From Candidula unifasciata (lineage: Eukaryota; Mollusca; Gastropoda; Stylommatophora; Geomitridae), in contig CAJHNH020008572.1 in assembly GCA_905116865.2 (NCBI GenBank), forward strand, positions 1 to 64,000: a DNA stretch of 64,000 bases. The letters run 5' to 3'. Positions 1 through 11,203 of the stretch are shown here, piece after piece. Positions within the stretch are counted from its first letter, which is position 1, and every line of letters begins with the position of its first letter. The notes beneath the pieces are model-generated. The model ran no database searches. It worked only from the letters and a program-made list of their open reading frames with translations, and was not told the origin of the DNA. The position numbers and the translations under genes are program-made.

Positions 1-1310
1 TCCTTCTGTCTCTCACATGTATTATGTTAACTCCTTCTGTCTCACACATGTATCATGTTAACTCTGTCTCACACATGTATCATGTTAACTCCATCTGTCT
101 CTCACATGTATTATGTTAACTCTATCTGTCTCACACATGTATTATGTTAACTCCTTCTGTCTCTCACATGTATTATGTTGACTCCATCTGTCTTACAAAT
201 GTGTTATGTTAATTCCATTAATCTCACACATGTATTATGTTAACTCTGTCTCACACATGTATCATGTTAACTCCTTCTGTCTCTCACATGTATTATGTTA
301 ACTCCATCTGTCTCACACATGTATTATGTTAACTACATCTGTCTCACACATTTATTATGTTAACTCCTTCTGTCTCTCACATGTATTATGTTAACTCCTT
401 CTGTCTCACACATGTATCATGTTAACTCTGTCTCACACATGTATCATGTTAACTCCATCTGTCTCTCACATGTATTATGTTAACTCTATCTGTCTCACAC
501 ATGTATTATGTTAACTCCTTCTGTCTCTCACATGTATTATGTTGACTCCATCTGTCTTACAAATGTGTTATGTTAATTCCATTAATCTCACACGTGTATT
601 ATGTTAACTCTTTCTGTCTCACACACGTATTATGTTAACTCTTTCTGTCTCACACATGTATTATGTTGACTCCTTCTGTCTCACACATGTATTATTTTAA
701 CTCCTTCTGTCTCACACATGTATTATGTTGACTCCTTCTGTCTCACACATGTATTATGTTGACTCCAACTGTCTTACAAATGTGTTGTTAATTCCATTAA
801 TCTCACACATGTATTATGTTAACTCTTTTTGTCTCACACATGTATTATGTTAACTCTTTCTGTCTCACACATGTATTATGTTGACTCCTTCTGTCTCACA
901 CGTGTATTATGTTAACTCCTAGTGTCTCACACATGTATTATGTTAACTCTTTCTGTCTCACACATGTATTATCTTAACTCCATCTGTCTCACACATGTGT
1001 TATGTTAATTCCATAATTCTCACACATGTATTATGTTAATTCCATTCATTTCACACATGTATTATGTTAACTACTTATGTCTCACACATGTATTAAGTTA
1101 ACTCCTTCTGTCTCACACATGTATTATGCAAACGCTTTATGTCTCTTCTGTCTCACACACGTATTATGTTTACTCCTTCTGTCTCACACACATATTATGT
1201 TATCTCCTTTGGTCTCAGAGATGAATGCATTGAATGTATTATGTGTATTGTGTATTACATGAAAGTATTATGCTAAACCCATCTGTCTCAGACATGTTCT
1301 ATGTTAACTT
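1..1310. repeat. minisatellite, ~31-bp unit, with higher-order duplication
   Basis: About 40 copies of a unit reading roughly TGTCTCACACATGTATTATG plus TTAACTCCTTC, with shorter 27-bp variants. Bases 1 to about 230 recur from 365 with nearly identical variant order, giving a 364-bp higher-order period. The array runs off the left edge. Reading frames inside it are by-products. Confidence 0.95.
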
Positions 1311-1313
1311 TTG

Positions 1314-1765
1314 ATAAATGTACACCACTGAACAAAAGATAACAGTATAACTATCAACAAAAGATAATAGTATAACTATCAACAAAAGATAACAGTACAA
1401 CTATCAACAAAAGATAAAAGTAAAGCATTCAACAAATGATTCTTTTTGAAAAGTACAGCAACCAACAAATGACGAAAGTAAAGCGATCAATGAAGGATAA
1501 AAGAACAGCAACTAACAAAGAATAAAAGTACAGTAATCAACAAAAGATAAATTTACAACAGTCATCAAAAGATAAAAGTACCACATTCAACAAAAGGTAA
1601 AATCCCAGCATTCAACAAAAGATAAAAGTACAGCATATAAAAAAGATAAAAGTATAGCATTTAGAAAAAGATAAAAGTACAGCATTCAGCAAATGTTAGA
1701 ATTATAACAATCAACAAAAGAGCACCACTTAATAACAGATAAAAGTACAGTACTCAGCAAACAAC
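1314..1765. repeat. degenerate tandem array, ~25-bp unit
   Basis: Repeats of CAACAAAAGATAAAAGTACAG with drift, directly abutting the first minisatellite. Confidence 0.88.
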
Positions 1766-3050
1766 TGGAAAAAATATGAGTACAAATATAATAATAGCAA
1801 CCTGCCATACAAGCAGAGAAAATTGTGTTGTTTAATATCGTGATCACAGTGGAAGAAAAACGCAACACAAAAAAAACTGAAACAATATTTCCCGCAGGAA
1901 CCTGACAAGATGCAGCAAAATAAGCTATACAAAGATATGTGCAATCTGTTGTTCATGTTTTCAAATATAAACCGAGGAATCTTATTAACAAATAAACATT
2001 AAGTATAGGTCACATAGCAAAGAAATTTTAATGAAAGCTTGGTACTGAAGACAGAGAAAATACTGTATGGAGTAATATCTATATAATGTAACACAACGTT
2101 TACTATAATTACTGTTTTTACTGTTTCAACTGTTTGATGTAATTAAGATTTTTAAAAATATTTATGTCTAATTATTACTGCTTCTTCTTCTTCTGCATTC
2201 ATTCTTAAACCTGTCACCTTACGAATGCTAAACATAACTGGTCATGAACCCATGAGAACTATTTAAACAAACCCTTTAAAAACAACCCTTTTACACAGGT
2301 CACCATTAAATGTTTAAACAAATATTAATTTTTTTAAATTTCAAAATATATAAAGATATATAATGGGTATAATCAATTCACATGAACACAGTGAAGCACT
2401 AAATGGAATACATCCCCTGAGGCCTTTAAGAAATTTATTTAGTGACTCACTCTGTGACCTTAATCACTGAGGCTATGGAAAAATCTGACATCAGCATGGC
2501 TTTAATAAAGCCATTTGGTTCACAAGAAAACCTTATTAAATGTTATTTTTAGCAAATATATTCATATCCTGACCTTCTATATGCTGCATAGGTGCAAACA
2601 CAACTGATGGCATTAATTAAGTGTCCCGGTACCAGTTCGCTTAAAATGCTAAATAAGTGGCTTTTAGTGGAACTGAATCCTACCAGATCTGCTGGGTTTG
2701 CAGTTTCCTAGGGTGAATCATTTTTATATAGATGCCCATTTATACCATAATTGTAAACTATTTAACATTTTTTTTTTCTTGGCCTCTCCTGTCTGCAAGG
2801 TGCCACATATTTTTCCGTACGTAGAAAAAATAATTGTATAATCGACGCAATAAAAGCAAAATCTAGCTGTGCTTTTATATGTTCTTAAATAGAGAAGGAC
2901 ATGCATTGAAATGTGTTTTCAAACCGATAGTAGTCACGCTGAGCATATTACAGAATGGTAGATGGACCTGAGTGCTCAATTCTTAAGCCTTCGAAAATAA
3001 AGTTTGAAATAAGAGAAATGTCTGGACAACCACCGGTATCAACAGGTATA
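1766..3050. other. AT-rich intergenic DNA
   Basis: No gene recognised. A small SINE-F-like tail piece (CTTCTTCTTCTTCTGCATTC) lies near 2180-2225. Confidence 0.5.
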
Positions 3051-3215
3051 AGACAAAGAGGGTGGCACAATGCTGGAATCATCTTGAGAAGAAGCGAGCA
3101 GAGATTAACCTAACAGGCACTTCAGAGAGAAACAAATGGATTGAGGAAACAAGGACATCCAAGAGAAACTCTAAAATAAACTCCGACTTGGGAGGCCAAA
3201 GATGCTGGACCAGAT
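3050..3215 (+). mobile_element. LINE 3'-end fragment
   Basis: Shares wording with 33935-34135 (GAAATGTCTAG, ACAGGCACT, GGA-GTTCAAG-GAAAC), which reads like the basic GRSRETL tail of non-LTR retrotransposons. Highly decayed. Confidence 0.45.
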
Positions 3216-3437
3216 TATATCCATAATATTGAAGGCACAGCACAGGATAGAATGATATAGAAAAACAGACTGCAAACCCTAGGTGACGTATAACGGCATA
3301 ACATAATAATGATGATGTGCTTTCCACTGACAACAGAATTTGGGTAATATGCTTTATAACTGTATTTACGTATACAAATGGCATACATAAAAGTACAAAC
3401 AGAAGCGAGAATAAAATGTACAGCTGAGTTTGAAATG

Positions 3438-3700
3438 TCTTCTTCTTCTTCTTCTTTGTTTACCGGCTGTAAGCTCCACCAGAAAATTCTGGATGTTTGT
3501 TCAACTGGACTTTGGCCAGGGCCTGAGTTTTGCGTGTACATCCATTTTTTAGGCTTATTTGTTTGCAGGTGATTGTTCCTTGCTGCTCGGGCAGATGCAC
3601 TCTGACTTGGAAGGAAGCGCTCAACTCCTACAACATACTTGTTGGGGAGCGGGTCTTTTCTTGTTTTCTCCACAAAAGAAGCCATGGAACCCACACTGAG
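3438..3700 (-). mobile_element. SINE B copy
   Basis: Minus-oriented ~280-bp SINE-like element: (CTT)n, then CACCAGCTGTAAA-like, CCAGAACTTGAGTTTTGC-like and GGAACCCACA-like blocks, in the same order as in at least ten other copies in the window. Confidence 0.88.
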
Positions 3701-4230
3701 AGAATGTGAAATTTCACTCAGCATTTAACGTAGCATAAAAAATTTTTAAAAACAATTTTTAAAATATATTTATATATTTTTACTTCAAAGAATTGTATAC
3801 ATAGGTATATCTATGTGATAACAATAAAATTTAGTTATATATCGATGGTGATATTAATATTACATGCATAGGTATATTTCCTTAATAACAATAAAATATT
3901 AGTTATCTGTCAAAAAATAATAATAATAATATGAACAGGTATATTTCCTTGATACAAATCAGATGTACAATAGTAATAGATGGAGGATGGAACATGACAA
4001 CAGATTAAATATATCAAGTGAGTATATTATAACATAAACAGTATGTCAACTGACTATATAATCATATGAATAGGTATATTTCATTGATATTAATAAGATG
4101 TACAGTAATAGATGGAGGAAGAAGCATTACAAAGGATTAAAATTTGTCAAGTGAGTATAACAGAGACAGCTGTTATGTGCTAAAAAAAGGGCTGTTATCT
4201 AATTACAAAAACATCTTTTAAATGTCTGTC
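3701..4230. other. AT-rich repeats
   Basis: Four loose copies of a TGAATAGGTATATTTCCTTG-type motif spaced by 70-100 bp; no gene seen. Confidence 0.5.
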
Positions 4231-4545
4231 TTGAATTTTTAACGGTCAAGCTGTTATATATTCAATTCAGCTGTAATTAATCATTGCAGCTTTTCTATAA
4301 ATTAGTTAAATTTGTATAAAATTAGTTCAGTTGCTATATACATTAGTTCAGTTGTTTTATGAATTAGTTCAGTGGTTATTTAATTAATTAGTTAAGTTTT
4401 CATACAAATTAGTTCAAGTGTTATATAAATTAGTTCAGCGGTTACACAACTTAGTTGAGTTGTTATATAATTTAGTTCAGCTGTCATATAAATTAGTCCA
4501 ATCATTATATAAATCAGTTGAGTTGTTAAATCAATTTCAAAGCTA
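4230..4545. repeat. ~20-22-bp repeat array (AATTAGTTCAGTTGTTATAT)
   Basis: About 14 degenerate units. First part of a 3-kb zone (to 7270) built of related CAGYTGTTATAA-type repeats. Confidence 0.8.
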
Positions 4546-4549
4546 TAAT

Positions 4550-4745
4550 AAAGGGCTTGAATGAGGATAAGAGGCAAGGCCGACCAAAACAGATATGGGT
4601 ACAGATTTGGGCTTGCTGCGTAGACTTCAGACACGCAAAAAATCATGTCCACTGCGCCCGACCAAAACACGTGTGGGGAAACTGATCAGACAGTCAACAG
4701 CGACAGGTGACCAAACAACACAGCGTTACGGGACCATGATGATGA
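4550..4745 (+). mobile_element. LINE 3' tail
   Basis: Reads GRPKQIW... in one frame, a typical C-terminal basic motif of APE-type LINEs, and ends in (ATG)n. It interrupts the TTAGTTCAG array, which resumes for one unit at 4753. Confidence 0.55.
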
Positions 4746-4774
4746 TCTTGCATAAATTAGTTCAGTTATTATTA

Positions 4775-5025
4775 ATGGCTTTTCTCGCCTGCGGATCAGA
4801 AGATCATGGGTTCAGCCCCAAAATATTTTCTCCTTAAAAATAATCCTTGGATCTGAGGTCAGCCCAGCCCACAATTTATACCAGGTAGAGGCATGGGAAG
4901 TAAAGGCAGTCGTTGGATATTGACATCACCAGCCACTGAGTGCTGTCTGATCTAAAACAAAATTTCTTGGTCTAGCCCTATATTCCCAATATGGCTGAAA
5001 GTGTAGAAAAGCGTCCTTTTCTTCT
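4775..5025 (+). mobile_element. SINE A copy (plus orientation)
   Basis: tRNA-like head with CTCGCCTGCGGATCAGAAG and a B-box-like GGGTTCAGCCC, then the SINE A body in reverse order to most copies. One of the few plus-oriented members. Confidence 0.78.
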
Positions 5026-5059
5026 ACTTGACTATTATAAATGATTAATAATATTATGA

Positions 5060-5365
5060 CATTATAAACCAAATCAGTTGTTATAAGCCAGCCCAACTGT
5101 TAAATATCACAATCATCAGCCCAACTGTTAAAAAATCACAATCAGCTTTTAATAGCTCAGCCCATCTGTTGTAAATCAGACTGGCTGATATAAATCAGAA
5201 GCCGTGTTAAAAATAAGACCAGCTATTTATGAGTCAACTCAACTGTTGTGTCAGATCAACTGTTGTGTCAGATCAAATGTTGTGTCAACTCAACTGTTGT
5301 GTCGGATCAGCTGTTGTGTCAGATCAGCTACTATAAGTCTGTTGTCCAGCTGCATTTCATCGTAT
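5060..5365. repeat. degenerate ~20-bp repeats (CAACTGTTGTGTCAGATCA)
   Basis: Continuation of the CAGCTGTTATAA-type zone; five clean units at 5235-5330. Confidence 0.78.
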
Positions 5366-5367
5366 GT

Positions 5368-5470
5368 CAGTTGTATATCCTTTACAGGACCTCATAAATC
5401 ACTCCCAGCATCCTCTGGCTGTTTCTGGATTTCCTGGCAATTTCACATTAGGTAGTTTGCCCTTGCCATT
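5368..5470 (-). mobile_element. SINE E fragment
   Basis: Matches the tail half of SINE E (TATCCTTTACAGGACCT... TAGTTTGCCCTTGCC). tRNA head missing. Confidence 0.55.
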
Positions 5471-5740
5471 TAGGAAGGGAATGAGAATGAAGGAAGAAAT
5501 GATTGCAGAAAGGATAATAGCTGAGAAGAAACAGACTAAACACAAATATTGACAACAACCGTCCTGAAATCCTATGCTATAACTGTGGAAGACTTTTCTT
5601 AATGCGGGCGGGTCTTGCTAGTCCCATTTGCCATCGTCATGGACTGTGAGTCCCATGCTCCCTCATAGCGCAATATAACACTATCATCTGGAAAGATGGA
5701 AAGGTGCCAATGAATGAATGAACGAGTTTGCACTTGGTTT
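5470..5740 (+). mobile_element. LINE 3' end with zinc-finger-like tail
   Basis: Related to 15690-16060: RMKEEMIAERIIAEK, then ILCYNCGRLFLMRAGL, a decayed C2H2-like tail, followed by the same 3' UTR (CACTATCATCTGGAAAGATG). Confidence 0.72.
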
Positions 5741-5824
5741 CTGATCAGTTTGATGCATATACTATTGCAGAAATCAACCCGGTCTGACGCCACATTATCT
5801 GTAGCTGAATTTAAGCTGATGTTA

Positions 5825-6205
5825 TAGAATCCTTTTCTGTGCCCTTAGGCGTACTGGGCCCAGAAGGCTAGACCTATATTTTATAGCCCAGTCGACACTC
5901 AGAGGGTGATGGGCAACTTTCCAGGACTTCACCTGGTTCCCATTTTAGGGTGTGTCGACCTGGCAGCCAAGATAATTTAACTCTTTGAGTCCCAGGGGAT
6001 TTAGCATCACAGGCCCAGGGAGTAGTAAATAAAGTCATAAAATCGGCGCATTATGCGTTCATTGGGCTTATGGGTAGGAAGCCATGAACGTATGATGCGT
6101 TCCTTGGGACTCAAAGAGTTAATAGTCCACTCCATTTAGATTTGAATCCATGAGTTTCGGATAGGCAGGCAAGCATCTAGCCACTATATCTTAGAAGCTT
6201 CTGAA
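5825..6205 (-). mobile_element. SINE A copy split by a MITE
   Basis: SINE A body at 5840-5976 and its tRNA-like head at 6123-6200, separated by a TTAA-flanked MITE. Removing the MITE and one TTAA restores a continuous SINE. Confidence 0.82.
5977..6122. mobile_element. piggyBac-like MITE nested in SINE A
   Basis: Core 5981-6118 (138 bp) flanked by TTAA on both sides. Terminal inverted repeat CTCTTTGAGTCCCAGGG / CCTTGGGACTCAAAGAG. Near-identical in reverse to 49793-49921. TTAA duplication is the hallmark of piggyBac transposition. Confidence 0.9.
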
Positions 6206-6284
6206 CCCGACATGCAGGAATTAAGAAACTACCTTTATAACCTCTCAGCCTAATGTGTCCACATACATACATCATATGGTGTTA

Positions 6285-6560
6285 TAAGCCAGTTCAACAG
6301 TTTTTAAGCCAGTTCAACAGTTTATAAGCCAGTTCAACAGTTAATAAGCCATTTCAACAGTTTAAAAGCCAGTTCAACAGTTTATAATTCAGTTCAACAG
6401 TTTATAAGCCAATTCAACAGTTTATAAGCCATTTCAACAGTTTATAAGCCAGTTCAACAGTTTATAAGCCAGTTCAACAGTTTATAAGCCAGTTTAACAG
6501 TTTATAAGCCAGTTCAACAGTTTATAAGCCAGTTCAACAGTTTATAAGCCTGTTCAAATA
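6285..6560. repeat. 20-bp minisatellite (GCCAGTTCAACAGTTTATAA)
   Basis: About 13 nearly identical 20-bp units. Confidence 0.95.
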
Positions 6561-6709
6561 TCACATACATGATCTATCTTCTATAAACTTCCTTTTCAGA
6601 AGTTATATCCAGCTGTTACCCAGTCTGGCTGTAATAAGCTTGATGTAGCTGTTATGCCGAGCAGCTGTTTATATGTCGATTATATGCCAGCCGCCATTAA
6701 CCTGTTTAA

Positions 6710-6960
6710 CAACAGGCAGCTGTTTATAACAATTTAGTTATATAGTAGACTCATCTGGTATAAACCAGGCTAGCTGTTTATGACAATTCAGTTATATAGT
6801 AGACTAATCTTGTATATAGGCCAGCTGTTTATGACAATTCAGTTATATAGTAGACTAATCTCGTATAAATTAGGCCAGCTGTTTATGACAATTCAGTTAT
6901 ATAGTAGGCTTATCTGGTATAAACAGGTCAGCTGTTTATGGCAGTTCAGCTGTTTATTAG
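6710..6960. repeat. ~57-bp tandem repeat
   Basis: Four units of GCTGTTTATGACAATTCAG...TATAGTAGACT. Confidence 0.85.
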
Positions 6961-7270
6961 ACAAGCCAGTTAAAAATCAGCCCAGCTGTTTACAAAAGTG
7001 TTCAGTTATATGGCAGACTCAATGGGTATAAAGCAGTCCAACTGTTTACAAGGCAGTCCAACTATTTACAAGGCAGTTCAACTGTTTACAATGCAGTTCA
7101 ACTGTTTACAAGGCAGTTCAACTGTTTACAAGGCAGATCAGCTGCTTACAAGGCAGTCCAGCTGTTTACGTGGAAGTCCAGCTGTTTACAAGGCAGCCCA
7201 GCTGTTTACAAGGCAGTCCATCTGTTTACAAAGTAGTCCAACTGTTTACAAGGCAGCCCACCTGAGTAAG
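6961..7270. repeat. 20-bp minisatellite (CTGTTTACAAGGCAGTCCAA)
   Basis: About 14 units, some with the palindromic CAGCTG core. Confidence 0.93.
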
Positions 7271-7489
7271 CTGTTATAAGCCAGCCCAGCAGTGATACCA
7301 CTGCTGCAGTTACAGTAGCTAGCTTTCCACCAGCCATCACAAACCAATATTATATGATACCATAAGTCACAGCCAGCTATCATAAGCCAAAATTAACTGC
7401 CACAGGCTACAGCCAGTTGCTGTAAGACAAAAGCTCACTATCTCACAATGACATGCAAGCAGTAAGCAATATTTTAAAAAAACTTAGTA

Positions 7490-7745
7490 TGTTAAGTTAC
7501 ACTGGGAAAATTAAACAAATCAATTCAGGTAAAATTTTTACAAATTAATGAGACATTACACAGCTGTGCTTGTGTATTCGTGTAGCAAATTGTTAAAAAT
7601 AAAAATAATGTATTTCTGTTTAACATACCAAATTTACATTGGCGAAAATGAACAAAGCAATTTAGTGTAAATGTTACAAATGGATGGGACACTATTTAGC
7701 AGCAGCTATGTCTTGATATAGCAGATGTTAAAAATAAAATAAAAT
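7490..7745. repeat. diverged ~145-bp tandem duplication
   Basis: Two copies of AAATTAAACAAATCAATT...TACAAATTAATGAGACA...TGTTAAAAATAAAA. Confidence 0.6.
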
Positions 7746-8144
7746 AAAAAAAAACATAGGTTATAGAAGCTTTGCTCACTCATTCAGAATCAATTTATAT
7801 GTGCCTGGCAAGATACAGTGAAATATGCCAGGCAATAAATGTTGTAATCTATTGTTGTGTCTTCTTTGCTCAAATTTAAAATGGGGAAACACTGTTTTGG
7901 TATACTTTTGTACTTAATAACAATGTAATTTTTGTACATGAAAAAAGAAAGGACATCACCTGGAAATAATCCCAAGGCACCTTTCACAGCAAAAATAAAT
8001 ATAAGACCGGGTCTTATTTTCGGGTAAACAAGGCAAAAATATTAGAGACATTACTGAGCAAATAACTTCTATGGCTAAATGCATAAATACAAGCAACACT
8101 GAGCTCAATTAGGCCAGTATTAATAGAAGCCTTTTTCGCCAGTG

Positions 8145-8425
8145 GCATATTGAGCAAAGTAAGTAAAGGTCCCTTTAGGCGTTTAAGCCATACAGGACTA
8201 GACCTAAATTTTTTATAGACCAATCCGCATAAGATGGGTGATGTGGTCAGCAACACGCTGGCCGCCTTTACTTCCGGGGACTGCACCCTGTACCCACTCA
8301 AGGCTGGATCGACCTGGGAGTCAAGGTCATTTTTGAAAAAAAAGTCTGGCTCCACCAGGGAGTAAACTCACGACCTTCTGATCCCCACGCGAGCCTCTAA
8401 CCGCTATGCCACGGCAACTCCCGTG
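8145..8425 (-). mobile_element. SINE A copy
   Basis: Body followed (on plus) by tRNA-like head whose minus strand reads GGCATAGCGGTTAGAGGCTC and a B-box-like segment. Confidence 0.88.
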
Positions 8426-8439
8426 CATATCATGCTAGA

Positions 8440-8635
8440 CTCATATATATTTTTATAGACTAAGCATTCAAAAGGGGACGTCAAAATTACAGAGGCCACC
8501 TTTACTTCCCATCACATTAACTGGCACCCATTTTAGACTTGGTCGACCTAGGAGCCTATGTCAGAAAAGAAAAAAATATGCTAGGATGAAGACTCAAATC
8601 CATGACATTCGGACAGGCAGGTGAAAAATCAGTTC
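8440..8635 (-). mobile_element. SINE A copy, adjacent
   Basis: Second, more diverged minus-oriented copy directly after the previous one. Confidence 0.72.
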
Positions 8636-8659
8636 TGTATTCTTCTTCTTATCTGACCT

Positions 8660-9040
8660 TCTTGCTTATGCCATAAAGGGTTGCAGAGATGTCAGATGTT
8701 TCCTGTATTTTGCTTATGCCATAAAGAGTTGCAGAGATGAGTTTGATGTTTCCTGTATTTTGCTTACACCATAAAGAGTTGAAAAGATGAGTGAGATGTT
8801 GTTTCCTGTATTTTGCTTACACCATAAAGGGTTGCAGAGATGAGTTTGATGTTTCCTGTATTTTGCTTACACCATAAAGGGTTGCAGAGATGAGTTAGAT
8901 GTTGTTTCCTGTATTTTGCTTATGCTATAAAGGGTTGCAGAGATGAGTTTGATGTTTCCTGTATTTTGCTTGCACCATAAAGGGTTGCAGAAATTCGTTA
9001 GATGATGTTTCCTGTATTTTGCTAGATGCGTAGCTTGTGT
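8660..9040. repeat. alternating 50/53-bp tandem array
   Basis: Seven units of CCATAAAGGGTTGCAGAGAT...TTTCCTGTATTTTGCTT; successive ATAAAG starts at 8771, 8824, 8874, 8927, 8977 alternate 53 and 50 bp, so the true unit is a ~103-bp dimer. Confidence 0.9.
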
Positions 9041-9294
9041 TAATGTCATACTGCATTTCTGTTGTGTCTCTTTTTTGTATCCTTTCACTCATTCCTTTCT
9101 TTGTCAGCCTTTAGAATTGTAGCCTGATATCATGTATTATTTACTGTATTATGCTTTCTAAATGACCTTTCCGATTTTTCACATGCTTTTACCGTATGAA
9201 TTACCCGCCTATGTGCTTTTTTTTTCTTTAAATTTGTATTTGTGGTGTGTCATCTCAGTTTTCTTCACTGATACAGACTTTGGTAGAAAATGGT

Positions 9295-9490
9295 AAAAAA
9301 TTTGTATGGCATGCCCTGGCAAGGGGAAAACTGGAGTATTTACTGACAAAGATAAAGTTGGACTTAAAGAGAAGCAGATTAAACCCCCCCCTGAAAAAAA
9401 AGATGTTGGACATTCTGGCATTATGGCATGGTAGAACATCTGTGTTGGAAAAGACTGACAGTCCACAATACACAAGGGTACGGATTGTAA
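9295..9490 (+). mobile_element. decayed LINE 3' end
   Basis: Reads KMLDILALWHGRTSV, recalling the [14 protein letters not shown] tail of the LINE family at 20690, 12570 and 25231. Confidence 0.45.
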
Positions 9491-9965
9491 TGATTAGTGA
9501 CACCAGAAGACGTGAACTATACATAGGAAAATGAAAAGGCTTTAGTCCCCTCTATGTCATCCCCACTTTATTCATCTGGTCTCTGCTTCTATTGTCCACG
9601 TTTTTGTCTTTTCTTGGGGTGTCTCCCTATATTTCCTTTTCCCTCTTGGTTCCAGTGAAAGGAGATTATAGTTGCCAGAAGGTTTAAAATTAAAATGCTA
9701 AAATTGTGATAAAAATTATAACTATGTCTTTGTTTTCTAACCTATCAATATTGTTGTTAAGGATTTCAAGAGTGTTAAGCACATGACATCATGGTGCAGC
9801 CAAACATGGGGATGTCACAGTGTTAGCTGCTACAGAGGAGCAGCCTTCTATTATCTGAGTAGCATAAGTTAACTCGTTCAGAAACAAGCAATGCATTGTG
9901 CGTTAACTAATTTACATTTATATCCTATTCTTTCTTACCTTCTTGTGTCAAACCTAGTTTTTATA

Positions 9966-10256
9966 TTAACCCTTCCTGTGTGGGTCCTGGGGCACCATTT
10001 TGGGGAGAGCAAGAACAGATCCCCTCTCTACCCCAAAAAAAAAAAAGCACGTTATAAGCGTCAACTAATCAGGAGCTTCCTTCGAAGTCAGAGTACATCT
10101 GCCAGAGTGGCAAGGAATAACAACTGCACACAAATAAGCCAGTAAAATGGATGTACCCGCAAAACCCAGTCCCTGGCACAAAGCCAAAGTTCAAACAGAT
10201 GAACAACCAGGACTTTCTGCCGGGGCTTACAGCTGGTGAACAAAGAAGGAAAAGAA
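9966..10256 (+). mobile_element. SINE B copy with 8-bp target duplication
   Basis: Full-length plus copy; ATTAACCC occurs at 9965-9972 and at 10257-10264 around it. Confidence 0.85.
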
Positions 10257-10364
10257 ATTAACCCAATCTGCCCTTTTTGTTAATTTAACTCTTCTGCCTC
10301 ACTGTGCTATTCTTTTAATTCCTTCCCGCCCAGATATCTGTTGGCGAAAGGAATAGCCTCTTAC

Positions 10365-10456
10365 GATATAATGAGTTAAAGTGACAACCGTCTGGCACTA
10401 CCATTTGCATGATATAATGAGTTAAAGTGACAACCGTCTGGCACTACCATTTGCAT
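10365..10456. repeat. perfect 46-bp tandem duplication
   Basis: Two identical 46-bp copies (10365-10410, 10411-10456) starting GATATAATGAGTTAAAGTG. Confidence 0.95.
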
Positions 10457-10619
10457 GATATAAACTGAGAGTCCATTAAGTTAAAATAAAAATCATAACA
10501 AAAAACAGAGATAAGAATCAAAAATTAATTATAGCACACAAAGCATTCCATATCTTCAGCAGCTACATGGAAAAATACAAGAAAAACAATGTTGCACAGA
10601 AATAACCAAGTTTTTTTTT

Positions 10620-10990
10620 TCTTTCTGGCTGTACTTCTTCTTCCTGTTGTTTTGTCATCTCACTGTTACCAGGCTGTAGCCATCTGTTGTAGTTTTCTGT
10701 ATTTGTCTTGCACTTCTCAGGTGGCTTGAGTGATTGATTTGTTTATCTTTTTGCAGGTTCAGCTACACTATTTATCCATCTCTTTCTCTATCTTCCCCTC
10801 ATCTTCCTCTCTGATGTTCTAATGTAAAAAGTATGATATGCAGTTGGTCTAGCTGCATTCTCACTAGATGGCCGAACCATTTCATTCTTTGTCTGTCAAT
10901 ATAATCTACACATGGTCTTATTCAATCTTTATCTCCAATGCTGGTATTCATAACCCTGTTCCCTTCTTGGGTTCTTAGTGACCTTGCTGT
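10620..10990 (-). mobile_element. LINE 3'-end fragment
   Basis: Minus frame reads RQRMKWFGHLVRMQLDQL; the same family recurs at 58440-58600 on the plus strand (FAHLVRMQPDQP...RGRPRKR). Confidence 0.7.
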
Positions 10991-11112
10991 ACACCTGGGA
11001 GAAAGTGCCGGCCCCATTTTTTTAAGGTATCATCTGTTCAATGCTACAGTAATAGACACATTATGATGATTACCGGCACCTTTTTTAGACATTTTGTGGT
11101 CAGTACTGGTAC

Positions 11113-11118
11113 TTTATT
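11113..11118 (-). terminator. candidate poly(A) signal of the PTP gene
   Basis: AATAAA on the minus strand about 86 nt after the stop codon. It lies inside a dispersed repeat also seen at 47720-47870, so the 3' end of the transcript may be repeat-derived. Other signals further downstream are possible. Confidence 0.4.
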
Positions 11119-11203
11119 TTCTAGACAGAGAGAAATGCTCTTGAAATAACTAATGATGAATAAGGCGGGAAGGAAGATGTGTGACAGCATTGATTCATGC
11201 ATG

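Noticed and set aside
1077..1262. 61-codon open frame
   Set aside because: Lies in the 31-bp minisatellite; codons follow the repeat.
3215..3724. 169-codon minus frame
   Set aside because: Largely the antisense of a SINE B copy; the acidic EEEEED run is its CTT tail.
6285..7270. possible CRISPR array
   Set aside because: Units are contiguous with no unique spacers, and the genome is eukaryotic; it is a minisatellite.
10285..10380. TTAA-type MITE beginning TTTAACTCTTCTGCC
   Set aside because: Only the first seven bases of the two ends match; not enough to support an element.
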